Source of the DNA: Streptomyces sp. PTY087I2
GTDB lineage: Bacteria > Actinomycetota > Actinomycetes > Streptomycetales > Streptomycetaceae
Assembly: GCF_001687325.1 (NCBI RefSeq)
Contig: NZ_LZRD01000019.1
Coordinates: 241,776-305,775, forward strand
DNA: 64,000 nt
Reading direction: 5' to 3'
Below the pieces are notes generated by a model. The model worked only from the letters and a program-made list of their open reading frames with translations. It was not told where the DNA came from and made no database searches. Shown here piece by piece: positions 16,469-25,045 of this stretch; the stretch's first letter is position 1; each line of letters begins with the position of its first letter. The position numbers and the translations under genes are program-made.

Positions 16469-17107
16469 GTGAGAACAGCATCCGTCGCGCTCGTCGCCAC
16501 CACCGCCGAGGTGCTGTCCCACCCCGAGCTGGACGAGGGCCTGCTCGCCCCGTGGGAGCGGCAGCGGCTCGCGGGTGTCCGGGTGCCCGCCCGGCGCGAC
16601 GACGTGGTGGCGGCCCGGCTGCTGCTGCGGCTCTGCGCCTCCCGGGTCACCGGGCTGTCGCCCCGGGACATCGTGCCCGCCCAGCGCTGCCCGGGATGCG
16701 GGCGGGACGGGCACGGCCGGCCGTATCTCCCGGACCACCCCGGCCTTGGCGTCAGCTACAGCCACGCCGACGGACTCGCCGCGGCGGTGGTCGGGCCGGG
16801 CCCGGCCGGTATCGATGTGGAGCCCCTGACGCGTCGGCCGGGGCCCGTCTCCGTACTGCGGCGGCTGCTGCCGCACGACGAGGTGGACGCCGCCTGCGCC
16901 GAGCCCGATCCCGGTCCGGCGCTGCTGCGGCTGTGGGTCCGGCGGGAGGCGCTGTTCAAGGCGGGGACGGAGGGCGTCCGGCTGACGCAGTGGACGGACC
17001 GGGGGCGTGCGGCCGTCGTCGCGCTCGCCGGAGCGGACGGCGCCCACAGGGCACTCAGCCCCGCCCCGGCTCCGTCTCCCGCCCCGGCTCCGCCGTCAGG
17101 TCGATGA
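16469..17107 (+). CDS. 4'-phosphopantetheinyl transferase, Sfp type
   Basis: A 212-residue enzyme that moves phosphopantetheine from CoA to the serine of carrier proteins. The signature GIDVEPL (D116, E118) and WVRREALFKA (E160, K164) are intact. The start is uncertain: GTG at 16469 is chosen; TTG at 16448 overlapping the carrier stop is possible. A CPGCGRDGHGRPYL segment could be a small metal-binding knuckle. The 3' end overlaps the convergent TetR gene by 53 bp and encodes a Pro/Ala-rich tail. Confidence 0.85.
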   Translation: MRTASVALVATTAEVLSHPELDEGLLAPWERQRLAGVRVPARRDDVVAARLLLRLCASRVTGLSPRDIVPAQRCPGCGRDGHGRPYLPDHPGLGVSYSHADGLAAAVVGPGPAGIDVEPLTRRPGPVSVLRRLLPHDEVDAACAEPDPGPALLRLWVRREALFKAGTEGVRLTQWTDRGRAAVVALAGADGAHRALSPAPAPSPAPAPPSGR

Positions 17108-17684
17108 GGCGGCAGACCGTCTCGATGTCGATCTTCACCTGGGCGATCGACGCCCGGCCCGACAGCCACGTGATCAGCGCCGAGTGCCAGGTGTGCTCGA
17201 TGACCCGGACCGCCGAGAGCTGCTCCGGGGTCGGGTGCTCCAAGCCCATCGCGTCCAGGATGATCGCCGTCGTCAGACGGGAGACCGTGTCCACCTCGGG
17301 GCTCACACTGCGGTCCGCGAAGGTGAGGGCGCGGACCATGGCGTCCGCCAGGTGCGGTTCGCGTTGCAGGGCGCGGAAGGCGCGCATCAGCGTCTCGGCC
17401 ACCCGCTGGGCCGCGTCCTCGCCGGCCGGCGGGCGTTTGCGGAGCGTGGTGTGCAGGTGCTGGAGCTGGTCCTGCATGGTCGCGACCAGCAGATGGATCT
17501 TGGAGGGGAAGTAGCGGTAGAGCGTGCCCAGGGCGACCCCGGCGGCCTCGGCCACCTCCCGCATCTGCACCGCCTCGAACCCGCCCCGGCTGGCCAGCTG
17601 GGCGCTGGCGTGCAGGATGCGGCGGCGACGGGCCTCCTGGCGCTCGGTCAGCGCAGGCGCTGCCGGTCTGGCGTCCGCGGTCAT
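17055..17684 (-). CDS. TetR-family repressor resembling KstR
   Basis: A 209-residue TetR protein. ERQEARRRRILHASAQLASR then GGFEAVQMREVAEAAGVALG and TLYRYFPSKIHLLVA closely follow mycobacterial KstR (which has EAVQMRAVADRADVAVGTLYRYFPSKVHLLV), and similarity continues into the ligand domain (EAMTRA/DAMVRA, FAD, WLTRRAS/WLSGRAS). KstR represses cholesterol catabolism and is released by a steroid CoA thioester. Two exact KstR-type boxes lie in the divergent region toward 17949. An alternative ATG 30 bp upstream exists. Confidence 0.8.
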   Translation of the reverse strand: MTADARPAAPALTERQEARRRRILHASAQLASRGGFEAVQMREVAEAAGVALGTLYRYFPSKIHLLVATMQDQLQHLHTTLRKRPPAGEDAAQRVAETLMRAFRALQREPHLADAMVRALTFADRSVSPEVDTVSRLTTAIILDAMGLEHPTPEQLSAVRVIEHTWHSALITWLSGRASIAQVKIDIETVCRLIDLTAEPGRETEPGRG

Positions 17685-17857
17685 GCTGTCCCCGTTCCAC
17701 GATCCACGATCCATGGCTTGATCCACCCGAACGGGCGAAGCGGGCCGTCCGGGCGCGCACAGCATGCCAGGGCGTCCGTCGTGGCGCGAATCACCTGATC
17801 CGGCCGTTCCGCCGACGCTACCTGCCGGTAGATTCGATGCACGTCGAGCGATCAAGT

Positions 17858-17871
17858 ATGAAACTTGTTCT
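17858..17871. promoter_or_regulatory. KstR-type box 1 (TGAAACTTGTTCTA)
   Basis: An exact match to TNNAACNNGTTNNA, the published KstR motif, in the intergenic region between the KstR-like gene and the divergent glycosyltransferase gene. Likely mediates autoregulation. Confidence 0.7.
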
Positions 17872-17878
17872 AGCAAGT

Positions 17879-17892
17879 CTGAAACTTGTTCT
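17879..17892. promoter_or_regulatory. KstR-type box 2 (TGAAACTTGTTCTA)
   Basis: A second identical box, 21 bp downstream of the first, so both lie on the same face of the helix about two turns apart. Together they suggest cooperative binding by the repressor. Confidence 0.7.
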
Positions 17893-17948
17893 AGATTAGC
17901 GCGACCGGTTACGCTCCGGCGAACACAGCAGTCAGAAGGGGGCCGAGT

Positions 17949-19265
17949 GTGACCGCTGAGGCCATAGAGACAGGCCCCCGCACGGGCGACGGCAGCATCG
18001 CCGGGACCGTCGGCGACCGGCCGTTGCGCATCGCACTCCTCACCTACAAGGGCAATCCGTTCTGCGGCGGCCAGGGTGTGTACGTACGCCACCTCGGGCG
18101 GGAGCTCGCGCGGCTCGGGCACAGCGTCGAGGTCATCGGCGCGCAGCCCTATCCGGTGCTCGACGAGGGCGTTCCGCTGACCGAGCTGCCCAGCCTCGAC
18201 CTCTACCGGCAGCCCGACCCGTTCCGTACGCCGAAGCGCGGCGAGTACCGCGACTGGATCGACCTCGCCGAGGTCGCCACCATGTGGACCGGCGGCTTCC
18301 CGGAACCGCTCACCTTCAGCCTGCGCGCCCGCCGCCACCTGCTCTCCCGGCGCGGTGAGTTCGACGTCGTCCACGACAATCAGACCCTCGGCTACGGGCT
18401 CCTCGGCGACCTCGGGGCCCCGCTGGTGACGACGATCCACCACCCCATCACCGTGGACCGCAGGCTCGACCTGGCCGCCGCGACGAGCCGCCGCCGGCGC
18501 GCCTCCGTACGCCGCTGGTACGCCTTCACCCGCATGCAGAAGCGGGTCGCCCGCAAGCTGGACACCGTCCTCACCGTCTCCGGCTCCTCCCGCGACGAGA
18601 TCGTCGAGGACCTCGGCGTACGCAAGGACCGGATCAGCGTCGTCCACATCGGCGCCGACACCGACCTGTGGTCGCCCGACCCCTCCGTCCCCGAGGTCCC
18701 GGGCCGCATCGTCACCACCTCCAGCGCCGACGTCCCCCTCAAGGGCCTCGTCCACCTCGTCGACGCGCTCGCCAAGCTCCGTACCGAGAACCCCGCCGCC
18801 CACCTCGTCGTCGTCGGCAAGCGCGCCGAGGACGGGCCGGTCGCCCGCGCGATCGAGCGGCACGGGCTCACGGACGCCGTCGAGTTCGTCAAGGGCATCA
18901 GCGACGCCGAGCTGGTCGACCTGGTGCGCGGCGCCCAGGTCTCCTGCGTGCCCTCGCTGTACGAAGGTTTCTCGCTGCCCGCCGCCGAGGCCATGGCCAC
19001 CGGCACCCCGCTCGTCGCCACCACCGGCGGCGCGATCCCCGAGGTCTCCGGCCGCGACGGGGAGACCTGCCTCGCGGTGGCGCCCGGCGACGCGGACGCG
19101 CTGGCCGGGGCGCTGGCCCGGCTGCTGGCCGACCCGGAGCTGCGCGCCCGGCTCGGCGCGGCGGGCCGCGACCGGGTGCTCGCCAACTTCACCTGGGCCC
19201 GGGCGGCCGCCGGAACGGCCGAGCTGTACCGTCAGGCGATCACCGCCCGCGGAGTCCGCAGGTGA
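17949..19265 (+). CDS. GT4-type (GT-B fold) glycosyltransferase
   Basis: A 438-residue glycosyltransferase: N-terminal FCGGQGVYVRHLGRELARLGH acceptor loop, C-terminal VSCVPSLYEGFSLPAAEAMA with the EGFSLPAxEA retaining motif, and a GGAIPEV stretch. It transfers a sugar from a nucleotide donor. GTG start at 17949 behind GAAGGGGG. It heads an operon with a methyltransferase and a prenyltransferase/cyclase-like protein; the three may build or modify one glycolipid or glycoside. The acceptor is unknown. Confidence 0.85.
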   Translation: MTAEAIETGPRTGDGSIAGTVGDRPLRIALLTYKGNPFCGGQGVYVRHLGRELARLGHSVEVIGAQPYPVLDEGVPLTELPSLDLYRQPDPFRTPKRGEYRDWIDLAEVATMWTGGFPEPLTFSLRARRHLLSRRGEFDVVHDNQTLGYGLLGDLGAPLVTTIHHPITVDRRLDLAAATSRRRRASVRRWYAFTRMQKRVARKLDTVLTVSGSSRDEIVEDLGVRKDRISVVHIGADTDLWSPDPSVPEVPGRIVTTSSADVPLKGLVHLVDALAKLRTENPAAHLVVVGKRAEDGPVARAIERHGLTDAVEFVKGISDAELVDLVRGAQVSCVPSLYEGFSLPAAEAMATGTPLVATTGGAIPEVSGRDGETCLAVAPGDADALAGALARLLADPELRARLGAAGRDRVLANFTWARAAAGTAELYRQAITARGVRR

Positions 19266-19353
19266 CCGCCGGCTCCCCGGCGGCCGTACGCCCCCGGGCG
19301 ACCGCGGACCCGCTCGTCACCACCCGTACCTCCGACCTCGAAGGCAGGCCCTC

Positions 19354-20085
19354 GTGCTGACCGTCGACTTCACCCGCTTCCCGCTCGCTGCCGGCGACCG
19401 AGTGCTCGACCTGGGCTGCGGTGCCGGCCGGCATGCCTTCGAGTGTTACCGGCGCGGGGCGCGGGTCGTCGCCCTCGACCAGAACGGCGAGGAGATCCGC
19501 GAGGTCGCCAAGTGGTTCGCCGCGATGAAGGAGGCCGGCGAGGCCCCCGAGGGCGCCACCGCCACCGCGATGGAGGGCGACGCCCTCAACCTGCCCTTCC
19601 CCGACGACTCCTTCGACGTCGTGATCATCTCCGAGGTCATGGAGCACATCCCGGACGACAAGGGCGTCCTCGCCGAGATGGTCCGGGTCCTCAAGCCGGG
19701 CGGCCGGATAGCCATCACCGTTCCGCGTTACGGCCCCGAGAAGATCTGCTGGACGCTCTCCGACGCGTACCACGAGGTCGAGGGCGGCCACATCCGCATC
19801 TACAAGGCCGACCAGCTCCTCGCCCGGATCCGTGAGGCCGGACTCAAGCCGTACGGCACCCACCACGCGCACGCCCTGCACTCGCCCTACTGGTGGCTCA
19901 AGTGCGCCTTCGGCGTCGACAACGACAAGGCCCTGCCGGTGCGGGCGTACCACAAGCTGCTGGTCTGGGACATCATGAAGAAGCCGCTCGCGACCCGGGT
20001 CGCCGAGCAGCTCCTCAACCCGGTCGTCGGCAAGAGCTTCGTCGCGTACGCCACCAAGCCGCACCTTCCGAAGGCCGAGGCGTGA
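19354..20085 (+). CDS. Class I SAM-dependent methyltransferase
   Basis: A 243-residue Rossmann-fold methyltransferase: VLDLGCGAGRHAFEC binds SAM, VVALDQN holds the acidic residue for the ribose, EGDALNLPFPDDSFD and LKPGG are further family motifs. GTG start at 19354. Its stop overlaps the next gene's GTG (GTGA), so it is coupled to the prenyltransferase-like gene. The substrate is unknown; a lipid or a glycosylated intermediate of the upstream enzyme is plausible. Confidence 0.85.
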   Translation: MLTVDFTRFPLAAGDRVLDLGCGAGRHAFECYRRGARVVALDQNGEEIREVAKWFAAMKEAGEAPEGATATAMEGDALNLPFPDDSFDVVIISEVMEHIPDDKGVLAEMVRVLKPGGRIAITVPRYGPEKICWTLSDAYHEVEGGHIRIYKADQLLARIREAGLKPYGTHHAHALHSPYWWLKCAFGVDNDKALPVRAYHKLLVWDIMKKPLATRVAEQLLNPVVGKSFVAYATKPHLPKAEA

Positions 20086-21155
20086 GCACCCCCGAACAGA
20101 CCGAACACCTCGTTCTGCCGGGTGTCCTGACGGCATCCCAGGCCGCCGAGACGGTCGCCGCGATCGCCGCCGTACAGCGGGAGGACGGGGCGCTGCCCTG
20201 GTTCCGGGGGCATCACCTCGACCCGTGGGACCACACCGAGGCCGCGATGGCCCTGGACGCGGCCGGCGAGCACGAGGCGGCCGCACGTGCCTATGCGTGG
20301 CTCGCCCGCAACCAGAACGGCGACGGCTCCTGGTACGCCGCCTACCACGACGGCGATCCGCTCCGGCCGACGGACCGCAGCCTGGAGAGCAACTTCGTCG
20401 CGTACGTCGCCGTCGGCGTCTGGCACCACTACCTCGCCACCGGCGACGACGCGTTCGTCGACCGGATGTGGCCCACGGTCTACGCGGCGGTCGAGTTCGT
20501 GCTCCGGCTCCAGCAGCCCGGCGGCCAGATCGGCTGGAAGCGGGAGTCCGACGGCACCCCGGTGAACGACGCGCTGCTGACCGGCTCCTCCTCGATCCAC
20601 CAGGCGCTGCGCTGTGCGCTGGCCATCGCCGAGCGCCGCGAGGAGCCGCAGCCCGACTGGGAGCTGGCGACCGGGGCGCTGGCGCACGCGATCCGCAGTC
20701 ACCCCGAACGTTTCCTCGACAAGAACCGCTACTCGATGGACTGGTACTACCCGGTCCTCGGCGGCGCGGTCACCGGGGCCGAGGCCGCCGCCCGCATCCA
20801 GGAGGGCTGGGACCGGTTCGTCGTCCCCGGCCTCGGGGTGCGCTGCGTGCTGCCCAACCCCTGGGTGACCGGCGGCGAGAGCTGTGAACTCGCCCTGGCC
20901 CTCTGGGCGACGGGCGAGTCGGACCGGGCCCTGGAGATCCTCCAGTCGATCCAGCATCTGCGCGCCGAGGGCGGCATGTACTGGACGGGGTACGTCTTCG
21001 AGGGCAACAAGGCCGTCTGGCCCGAGGAGTTGACCACCTGGACGGCGGGCTCCCTGCTCCTCGCGGTGGCCGCCCTCGGAGGGGACGAGGCGACCACCGC
21101 GGTCTTCGGGGGCGAGCGGCTGCCGGTCGGCCTGGAGCCGGACTGCTGCCGCTGA
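20082..21155 (+). CDS. Prenyltransferase/squalene-cyclase-fold (alpha/alpha barrel) protein
   Basis: A 357-residue protein with repeated helix-pair motifs (LPWFRGHHLDPWDHTEAAMAL, NQNGDGSWYAAY, QQPGGQIGWK, GGMYWTGYVFE) like alpha/alpha toroid proteins annotated as prenyltransferase or glycosidase-like. The DxDD motif of true squalene cyclases is not seen, so cyclase activity is doubtful; it may bind or trim a sugar or prenyl chain. GTG start inside the methyltransferase stop. It is the last gene of the operon. Confidence 0.6.
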   Translation: MSTPEQTEHLVLPGVLTASQAAETVAAIAAVQREDGALPWFRGHHLDPWDHTEAAMALDAAGEHEAAARAYAWLARNQNGDGSWYAAYHDGDPLRPTDRSLESNFVAYVAVGVWHHYLATGDDAFVDRMWPTVYAAVEFVLRLQQPGGQIGWKRESDGTPVNDALLTGSSSIHQALRCALAIAERREEPQPDWELATGALAHAIRSHPERFLDKNRYSMDWYYPVLGGAVTGAEAAARIQEGWDRFVVPGLGVRCVLPNPWVTGGESCELALALWATGESDRALEILQSIQHLRAEGGMYWTGYVFEGNKAVWPEELTTWTAGSLLLAVAALGGDEATTAVFGGERLPVGLEPDCCR

Positions 21156-21188
21156 ACACCGCCGGACACGCCCTGGGGCGGGCCCGGT

Positions 21189-21479
21189 TCAGCGACGGAC
21201 CCGGCCCGCCACGGCGTGCCCGATGAAGAGGTAGACGGCCGCCGCGAGACCGTAACCGGCGACGACGTTCGCCCACGCCCGGTCGAACGTGAACAGGTCG
21301 TACGACCAGCCGGCCAGCCAGCGGGCCGCGTCGTGCACCCACTGCACGAAGTCGTTGCCGCGGTTGGCGTCCAGCAGGTACATCAGGATCCAGAGGATGA
21401 TGACGAAGGCCAAGATGTCGGCCACGACGGCGATGACGCGTGCCGCTGAGCTGCTTCCTGAACGGGTTCTGGGAGACAT
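21189..21479 (-). CDS. Small membrane protein, two transmembrane segments
   Basis: A 96-residue protein with hydrophobic segments at about 14-35 (VIAVVADILAFVIILWILMYLL) and 72-88 (VVAGYGLAAAVYLFIGH), separated by an amphipathic loop rich in Trp. The C-terminal VAGRVRR is basic. Conserved in Streptomyces as far as I recall; no function is known to me. Convergent with the operon ending at 21155. Confidence 0.7.
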   Translation of the reverse strand: MSPRTRSGSSSAARVIAVVADILAFVIILWILMYLLDANRGNDFVQWVHDAARWLAGWSYDLFTFDRAWANVVAGYGLAAAVYLFIGHAVAGRVRR

Positions 21480-21607
21480 GGAACTCTGGTTGCCGCTTTA
21501 CGCAGGGTGAAACCCGGACGGCCCGCACCGAGTGGCGGCCGCCGGGGGAGCAGGTGAGTCTGGGCGGGAGTGCCGAGGTCCGTCACTCTCGGTCAGGAGG
21601 CCCCGCC

Positions 21608-22183
21608 GTGCCCCGTTCCGTACCGCTCCGCCGCACCCTGGCCGCGCTGCTGCTGTCCTGCGCCCTGGTGGCGGGCGCCACCGCGTGCGGCGGCTCCGAC
21701 GACACCTCGGGCGGCACCGCCGCGAGCGCCTCGGCTGCGGCTGATCCGTCCGTCTCCGTCTCCGCCTCGGCCGAGAAGCAGCGGCTCGCCAAGACCCGGT
21801 TCGTCGCCAACGCGGGGCTCGCGGCGGGGGCGACGTACCAGTGGATCGTGAAGCCGTACCGCGCCGGTACCTTCAAGAAGGGCGCGGAGGGGCGGCGGCT
21901 CGCGCTCGTCAAGGCGGGCCTGGCGGGCGGCTTCGCCTACAACCGGCTCAAGGCCGCGGCGGAGAACGCCAAGGGCGACCCGCTGCTGTCGAAGGCCGTC
22001 GCTCCGCTCACCGCCGGGATCGAATCCCTCAAGGGGCTGGGGACGAAGCTCCGCAAGGGCGAGGCGGGGGAGGGTGACGTGGGCGCGTTCGAGAGCGTCA
22101 TCGAGAGCATCAAGAACGCGGGCAAGGACGCGGGCGCCGAGGTGAAGGACAAGGTTCCCTCCACCTCCCAGCTGACCGGGTAG
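21608..22183 (+). CDS. Putative lipoprotein of unknown function
   Basis: A 191-residue protein starting at a GTG behind AGGAGG. The N-terminus (SVPLRRTLAALLLSCALVAG then ATACGG) is a lipoprotein-like signal with a weak lipobox ending in Cys. A Ser/Ala linker follows, then a helical domain of about 140 residues (KTRFVANAGLAAGATYQWIV, FAYNRLKAAAENAKGD, VGAFESVIESIKNAGKDAGA). No family recognised. A strong hairpin terminator follows. Confidence 0.65.
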   Translation: MPRSVPLRRTLAALLLSCALVAGATACGGSDDTSGGTAASASAAADPSVSVSASAEKQRLAKTRFVANAGLAAGATYQWIVKPYRAGTFKKGAEGRRLALVKAGLAGGFAYNRLKAAAENAKGDPLLSKAVAPLTAGIESLKGLGTKLRKGEAGEGDVGAFESVIESIKNAGKDAGAEVKDKVPSTSQLTG

Positions 22184-22192
22184 CGCCTGTGG

Positions 22193-22223
22193 CCGGTGTT
22201 GTCCGGTCGGCGGACAACACCGG
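22193..22223 (+). terminator. Hairpin terminator after lipoprotein gene
   Basis: A perfect 13-bp stem, CCGGTGTTGTCCG and its complement, with a GTCGG loop. No T-run follows, as is common in Streptomyces. Confidence 0.7.
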
Positions 22224-22270
22224 TCGGATATCGGGATGATCATCCCGGGTTCCGCTGGTTAAGGTGCCGC

Positions 22271-23050
22271 ATGATGTCTCTCTCCCACGACCGCTACTGC
22301 GACGAGATCCTGGCGCAGACCGACGCCCTGCGCGCGGTGCTGACCGGTGCCGATCTCACCGCGACCGTCCCCAGCTGCCCCGACTGGACCCTCCGCGAGC
22401 TCGCGGTGCACGTCGGCGGCGCGCACCGCTGGGTCGGCGAGATGGTCCGTACCCGGGCCACCGAGGAGTTCCCGGAGGACAAGGTGCCCGGCTTCGGGGG
22501 TCCGGACGACGAGGACCCGGCCGCGCTGGACGCCTGGCTCGCCGAGGGCGCGGCCGCCACCGTCGCCGCGCTGCGGGAGGCCGGGCCGGACGCCGAGGTG
22601 TGGACCTGGGTGACGGAGCAGCGTACGGGCTTCTGGGCGCGCCGCATGACGCATGAGACGGCCGTGCACCGGGCGGACGCGGCGCTCGCCGCCCGCGCCC
22701 CGTACGAGGTCGACGCCGAGGTGGCCGCCGACACCATCGAGGAGTGGCTGGGCATCGTTGCCCTGGCCCAGGAGGAAGGCGACCCGGAGGCGGCCGAACT
22801 GCGGGGCGGCGGGCGCTTGTTGCATCTGCACGCCACCGATGTGCCCGGCGCGGAGTGGCTGATCGAGTTCGGCGACGACCGCTTCACCTGGCGGCACGCG
22901 CACGAGAAGGCCACGGTCGCGCTGCGCGGCCCGCTCACCGATCTGATGCTCGTCTTCAACCGCCGCCTGGAGCCGACCAGTTCACGGGTCGAGGTGCTGG
23001 GCGACGCGGCCCTGCTGGACTTCTGGCTGGACCGCTCGTCGTTCGGCTGA
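22271..23050 (+). CDS. Mycothiol-dependent maleylpyruvate isomerase family protein
   Basis: A 259-residue DinB-like four-helix protein. CPDWTLRELAVHVGGAHRWV and RMTHETAVHRADA carry the histidine/acidic metal ligands of the family; the C-terminal part matches the family's second domain (LRGPLTDLMLVFNRR). True members isomerise maleylpyruvate using mycothiol; many are of unknown thiol-dependent function. ATGATG start at 22271. Convergent with the LLM oxidoreductase 10 bp downstream. Confidence 0.75.
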   Translation: MMSLSHDRYCDEILAQTDALRAVLTGADLTATVPSCPDWTLRELAVHVGGAHRWVGEMVRTRATEEFPEDKVPGFGGPDDEDPAALDAWLAEGAAATVAALREAGPDAEVWTWVTEQRTGFWARRMTHETAVHRADAALAARAPYEVDAEVAADTIEEWLGIVALAQEEGDPEAAELRGGGRLLHLHATDVPGAEWLIEFGDDRFTWRHAHEKATVALRGPLTDLMLVFNRRLEPTSSRVEVLGDAALLDFWLDRSSFG

Positions 23051-23060
23051 CCGGCCTCGC

Positions 23061-24071
23061 CTAGGAGTTGAGCTCCGCCAGGACCCGCAGTGTGTGCGGG
23101 TCCGGGGCGGTGACGAGCAGATCCGTCACCGGGCCCTTGCGCCACAGCTCCAGCCGCTCCGCGATCCGGGCGCGCGGCCCGATCAGCGAGATCTCGTCGG
23201 CGAACGCGTCCGGCACCGCCCGCACCGCCTCCTCCTTGCGGCCCCGGAGGAACAGCTCCTGGATCCGCCGGGCCTCCTCCTCGAACCCCATGCGGGCCAT
23301 CAGATCGGCGTGGAAGTTACGGGCCGCGTGCCCCATCCCGCCGATGTAGAAGCCGAGCATCGCCTTCACCGGCCACAGCCCCTCGGCCACGTCGTCGCAG
23401 ACGTGCGCGCGGGCCATCGGCGCGACCATGAAACCCTCCCGCAGTCCGGCCAGCGAGGCGCCGTAGACGTCGGTGCGCAGCGGCGACCAGTACAGCGGCA
23501 GCCAGCCGTCCGCGATCTCCACCGTCTGCGCGATGTTCTTCGGACCCTCCGCCCCCAGCAGGACCGGAAGCGACGCCCGCAGCGGATGCGTGATCGGCTT
23601 CAGCGGCTTGCCGAGGCCGGTGGCGTCCGGACCGTCGTACGGGTGGGAGTGGAAGCGGCCCGCCAGCTCGACCGGCCCCTGCCGCGCCAGCACCTGCCGG
23701 ATCACCTCCACGTACTCCCGGGTCGCGGTCAGCGGGCTCTTCGGGAACGGCCGCCCGTACCACCCCTCCACCACCTGCGGCCCCGACAGACCGAGGCCCA
23801 GCAGCATCCGGCCGCCGGAGAGATGGTCCAGGGTCAGCGCGTGCATGGCCGTCGCGGTGGGGGTGCGGGCCGCCATCTGGACGATGCCGGTCCCCAGCCG
23901 GATCCGCGAGGTGTGGGCGGCGATCCAGGTCAGCGGAGTGAAGGCGTCCGAGCCCCAGGCCTCCGCCGTCCACACCGAGTCGTAGCCGATCCGCTCGGCC
24001 TCCTGGACCAGGGCGAGCTGGCCGGGGTCCGGGCCGCGGCCCCAGTACCCGAGCGCGAGTCCGAGCCGCAT
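23061..24071 (-). CDS. LLM-class F420-dependent oxidoreductase
   Basis: A 336-residue luciferase-like TIM-barrel protein (LGLALGYWGRGPDP, GYDSVWTAEAWGSDAFTPL, LDHLSGGRMLLGLGLSGPQV). The N-terminal pattern matches F420-dependent actinobacterial members. The ATG at 24071 is chosen because GGAGGG lies seven bases before it; two upstream ATGs are rejected. An exact CTGACGNNNCGTCAG inverted repeat lies 21 bp upstream. In KstR-like regulons such enzymes occur with sterol catabolism genes; the substrate here is not known. Confidence 0.85.
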   Translation of the reverse strand: MRLGLALGYWGRGPDPGQLALVQEAERIGYDSVWTAEAWGSDAFTPLTWIAAHTSRIRLGTGIVQMAARTPTATAMHALTLDHLSGGRMLLGLGLSGPQVVEGWYGRPFPKSPLTATREYVEVIRQVLARQGPVELAGRFHSHPYDGPDATGLGKPLKPITHPLRASLPVLLGAEGPKNIAQTVEIADGWLPLYWSPLRTDVYGASLAGLREGFMVAPMARAHVCDDVAEGLWPVKAMLGFYIGGMGHAARNFHADLMARMGFEEEARRIQELFLRGRKEEAVRAVPDAFADEISLIGPRARIAERLELWRKGPVTDLLVTAPDPHTLRVLAELNS

Positions 24072-24091
24072 ACCGTTCCCTCCAGCCATGA

Positions 24092-24106
24092 CTGACGGTA
24101 CGTCAG
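24092..24106. promoter_or_regulatory. Inverted repeat CTGACG-GTA-CGTCAG upstream of LLM gene
   Basis: Perfect 6-bp arms with a three-base spacer. The same arms recur exactly at 33964 and nearly so at 898. Probably the operator of an unidentified TetR-type regulator. Confidence 0.55.
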
Positions 24107-24137
24107 ATGTATGGGTGCGGAGTGGACTGTACGACAA

Positions 24138-24167
24138 CGGCCCCCCGCCCGGAAGGGCGAGGGGCCG
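24138..24167 (-). terminator. Hairpin terminator after the 24185-25033 gene
   Basis: A 13-bp stem with one mismatch around a GGAA loop (CGGCCCCCCGCCC pairing with GGGCGAGGGGCCG). It separates the membrane-protein gene from the LLM promoter. Confidence 0.6.
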
Positions 24168-24184
24168 CGCTGTACGCGTCGGGA

Positions 24185-25033
24185 TCAGCCGCGCTGGATG
24201 CCCGTCGTGTCCTGGAGGACGCCACGACGGCCGTCCTGCGTCTGGGCGATCAGGCTCTGGCCGCGCTGCTCCACCGCGAGATACCAGGTGCCCGGCGCCA
24301 GTTCGGCGATCGGGTTCGGCGAACCGTCCTCGCCGTACAGCGGGCGCGCCACCGGAACGGCGAACCAGAACGGGGTGAAGTCACCCGCCGGGGCCGCGCC
24401 GCCCTGCGCGGGCTGCGGGGCCTGGGCCTGCTGCGCCTGCGCCTGGTCGGCCGGGGCGGGCTGGCCCTGCTGGGGCGCGCCCGGGTAGCCGTAACCCTGG
24501 CTCGGCTGCGCGCCGTACGGCGCCTGCTGCTGGCCGCCCGGGAAGCCGTAGCCCTGGCCGGGCTGTGCACCGTACGGCGGCTGGCCGCCCTGCCCCGGAC
24601 CGGCCGGGCTGAGCAGCGGGGCCTTGAGGAAGGGCACCAGCGGACCGGCGATCGCGCCACCGGCGAGCACGATGGTGGCGAGCAGGCCGAGGATCAGGCC
24701 GGCTCCGGCGTTGTTGATGTCGATGATCGTCCAGAAGGCGGTCCACAGCGCGAAGACGCTGAGCGCCGCGCCGAACTGGCCGAGATCCAGCCCGGCGACC
24801 TTGCGGCCCGGCATCGCACGGCTCACGATCAGCAGCGCCGCCGCGATGACGCCGGCGAGGTAGACGCTCATCAGGATGCCGAGAGCGTCCCAGGCGTTCG
24901 GGCTGTCGAACCGGGAGCAGTCGATGCCCTGCGGGCAGTCGTAGCTGGAGAAGTCGAGGAAAGAGGCGATGAACAGCACGACCGCTGCTCCGATCACCAC
25001 GCCGTCGCCTCGTGTGAGGGATCGGATATTCAC
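24185..25033 (-). CDS. DUF5336-like membrane protein with PQG-rich linker
   Basis: A 282-residue protein. Four membrane segments lie within residues 10-135 (VVIGAAVVLFIASFLDF, LGILMSVYLAGVIAAALLIV and two more). A linker at about 145-215 has repeats of PYGAQPGQGYGFPGG and Gln/Ala runs, then a 65-residue C-terminal beta-rich domain (FWFAVPVARPLYGEDG, LAPGTWYLAVEQ). The first part resembles actinobacterial DUF5336 proteins. Function unknown; the C-terminal domain may be cytoplasmic. Confidence 0.65.
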   Translation of the reverse strand: MNIRSLTRGDGVVIGAAVVLFIASFLDFSSYDCPQGIDCSRFDSPNAWDALGILMSVYLAGVIAAALLIVSRAMPGRKVAGLDLGQFGAALSVFALWTAFWTIIDINNAGAGLILGLLATIVLAGGAIAGPLVPFLKAPLLSPAGPGQGGQPPYGAQPGQGYGFPGGQQQAPYGAQPSQGYGYPGAPQQGQPAPADQAQAQQAQAPQPAQGGAAPAGDFTPFWFAVPVARPLYGEDGSPNPIAELAPGTWYLAVEQRGQSLIAQTQDGRRGVLQDTTGIQRG

Positions 25034-25045
25034 GTGAAGGTCCTT

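Noticed and set aside
17685..18863. Extended 602-residue frame of the KstR-like gene
   Set aside because: Sequence before 17684 is the shadow of the divergent glycosyltransferase; the TetR N-terminus starts at 17684 or 30 bp upstream.
20082..21155. Squalene-hopene cyclase
   Set aside because: The DxDD catalytic motif and typical 600+ residue length are missing.
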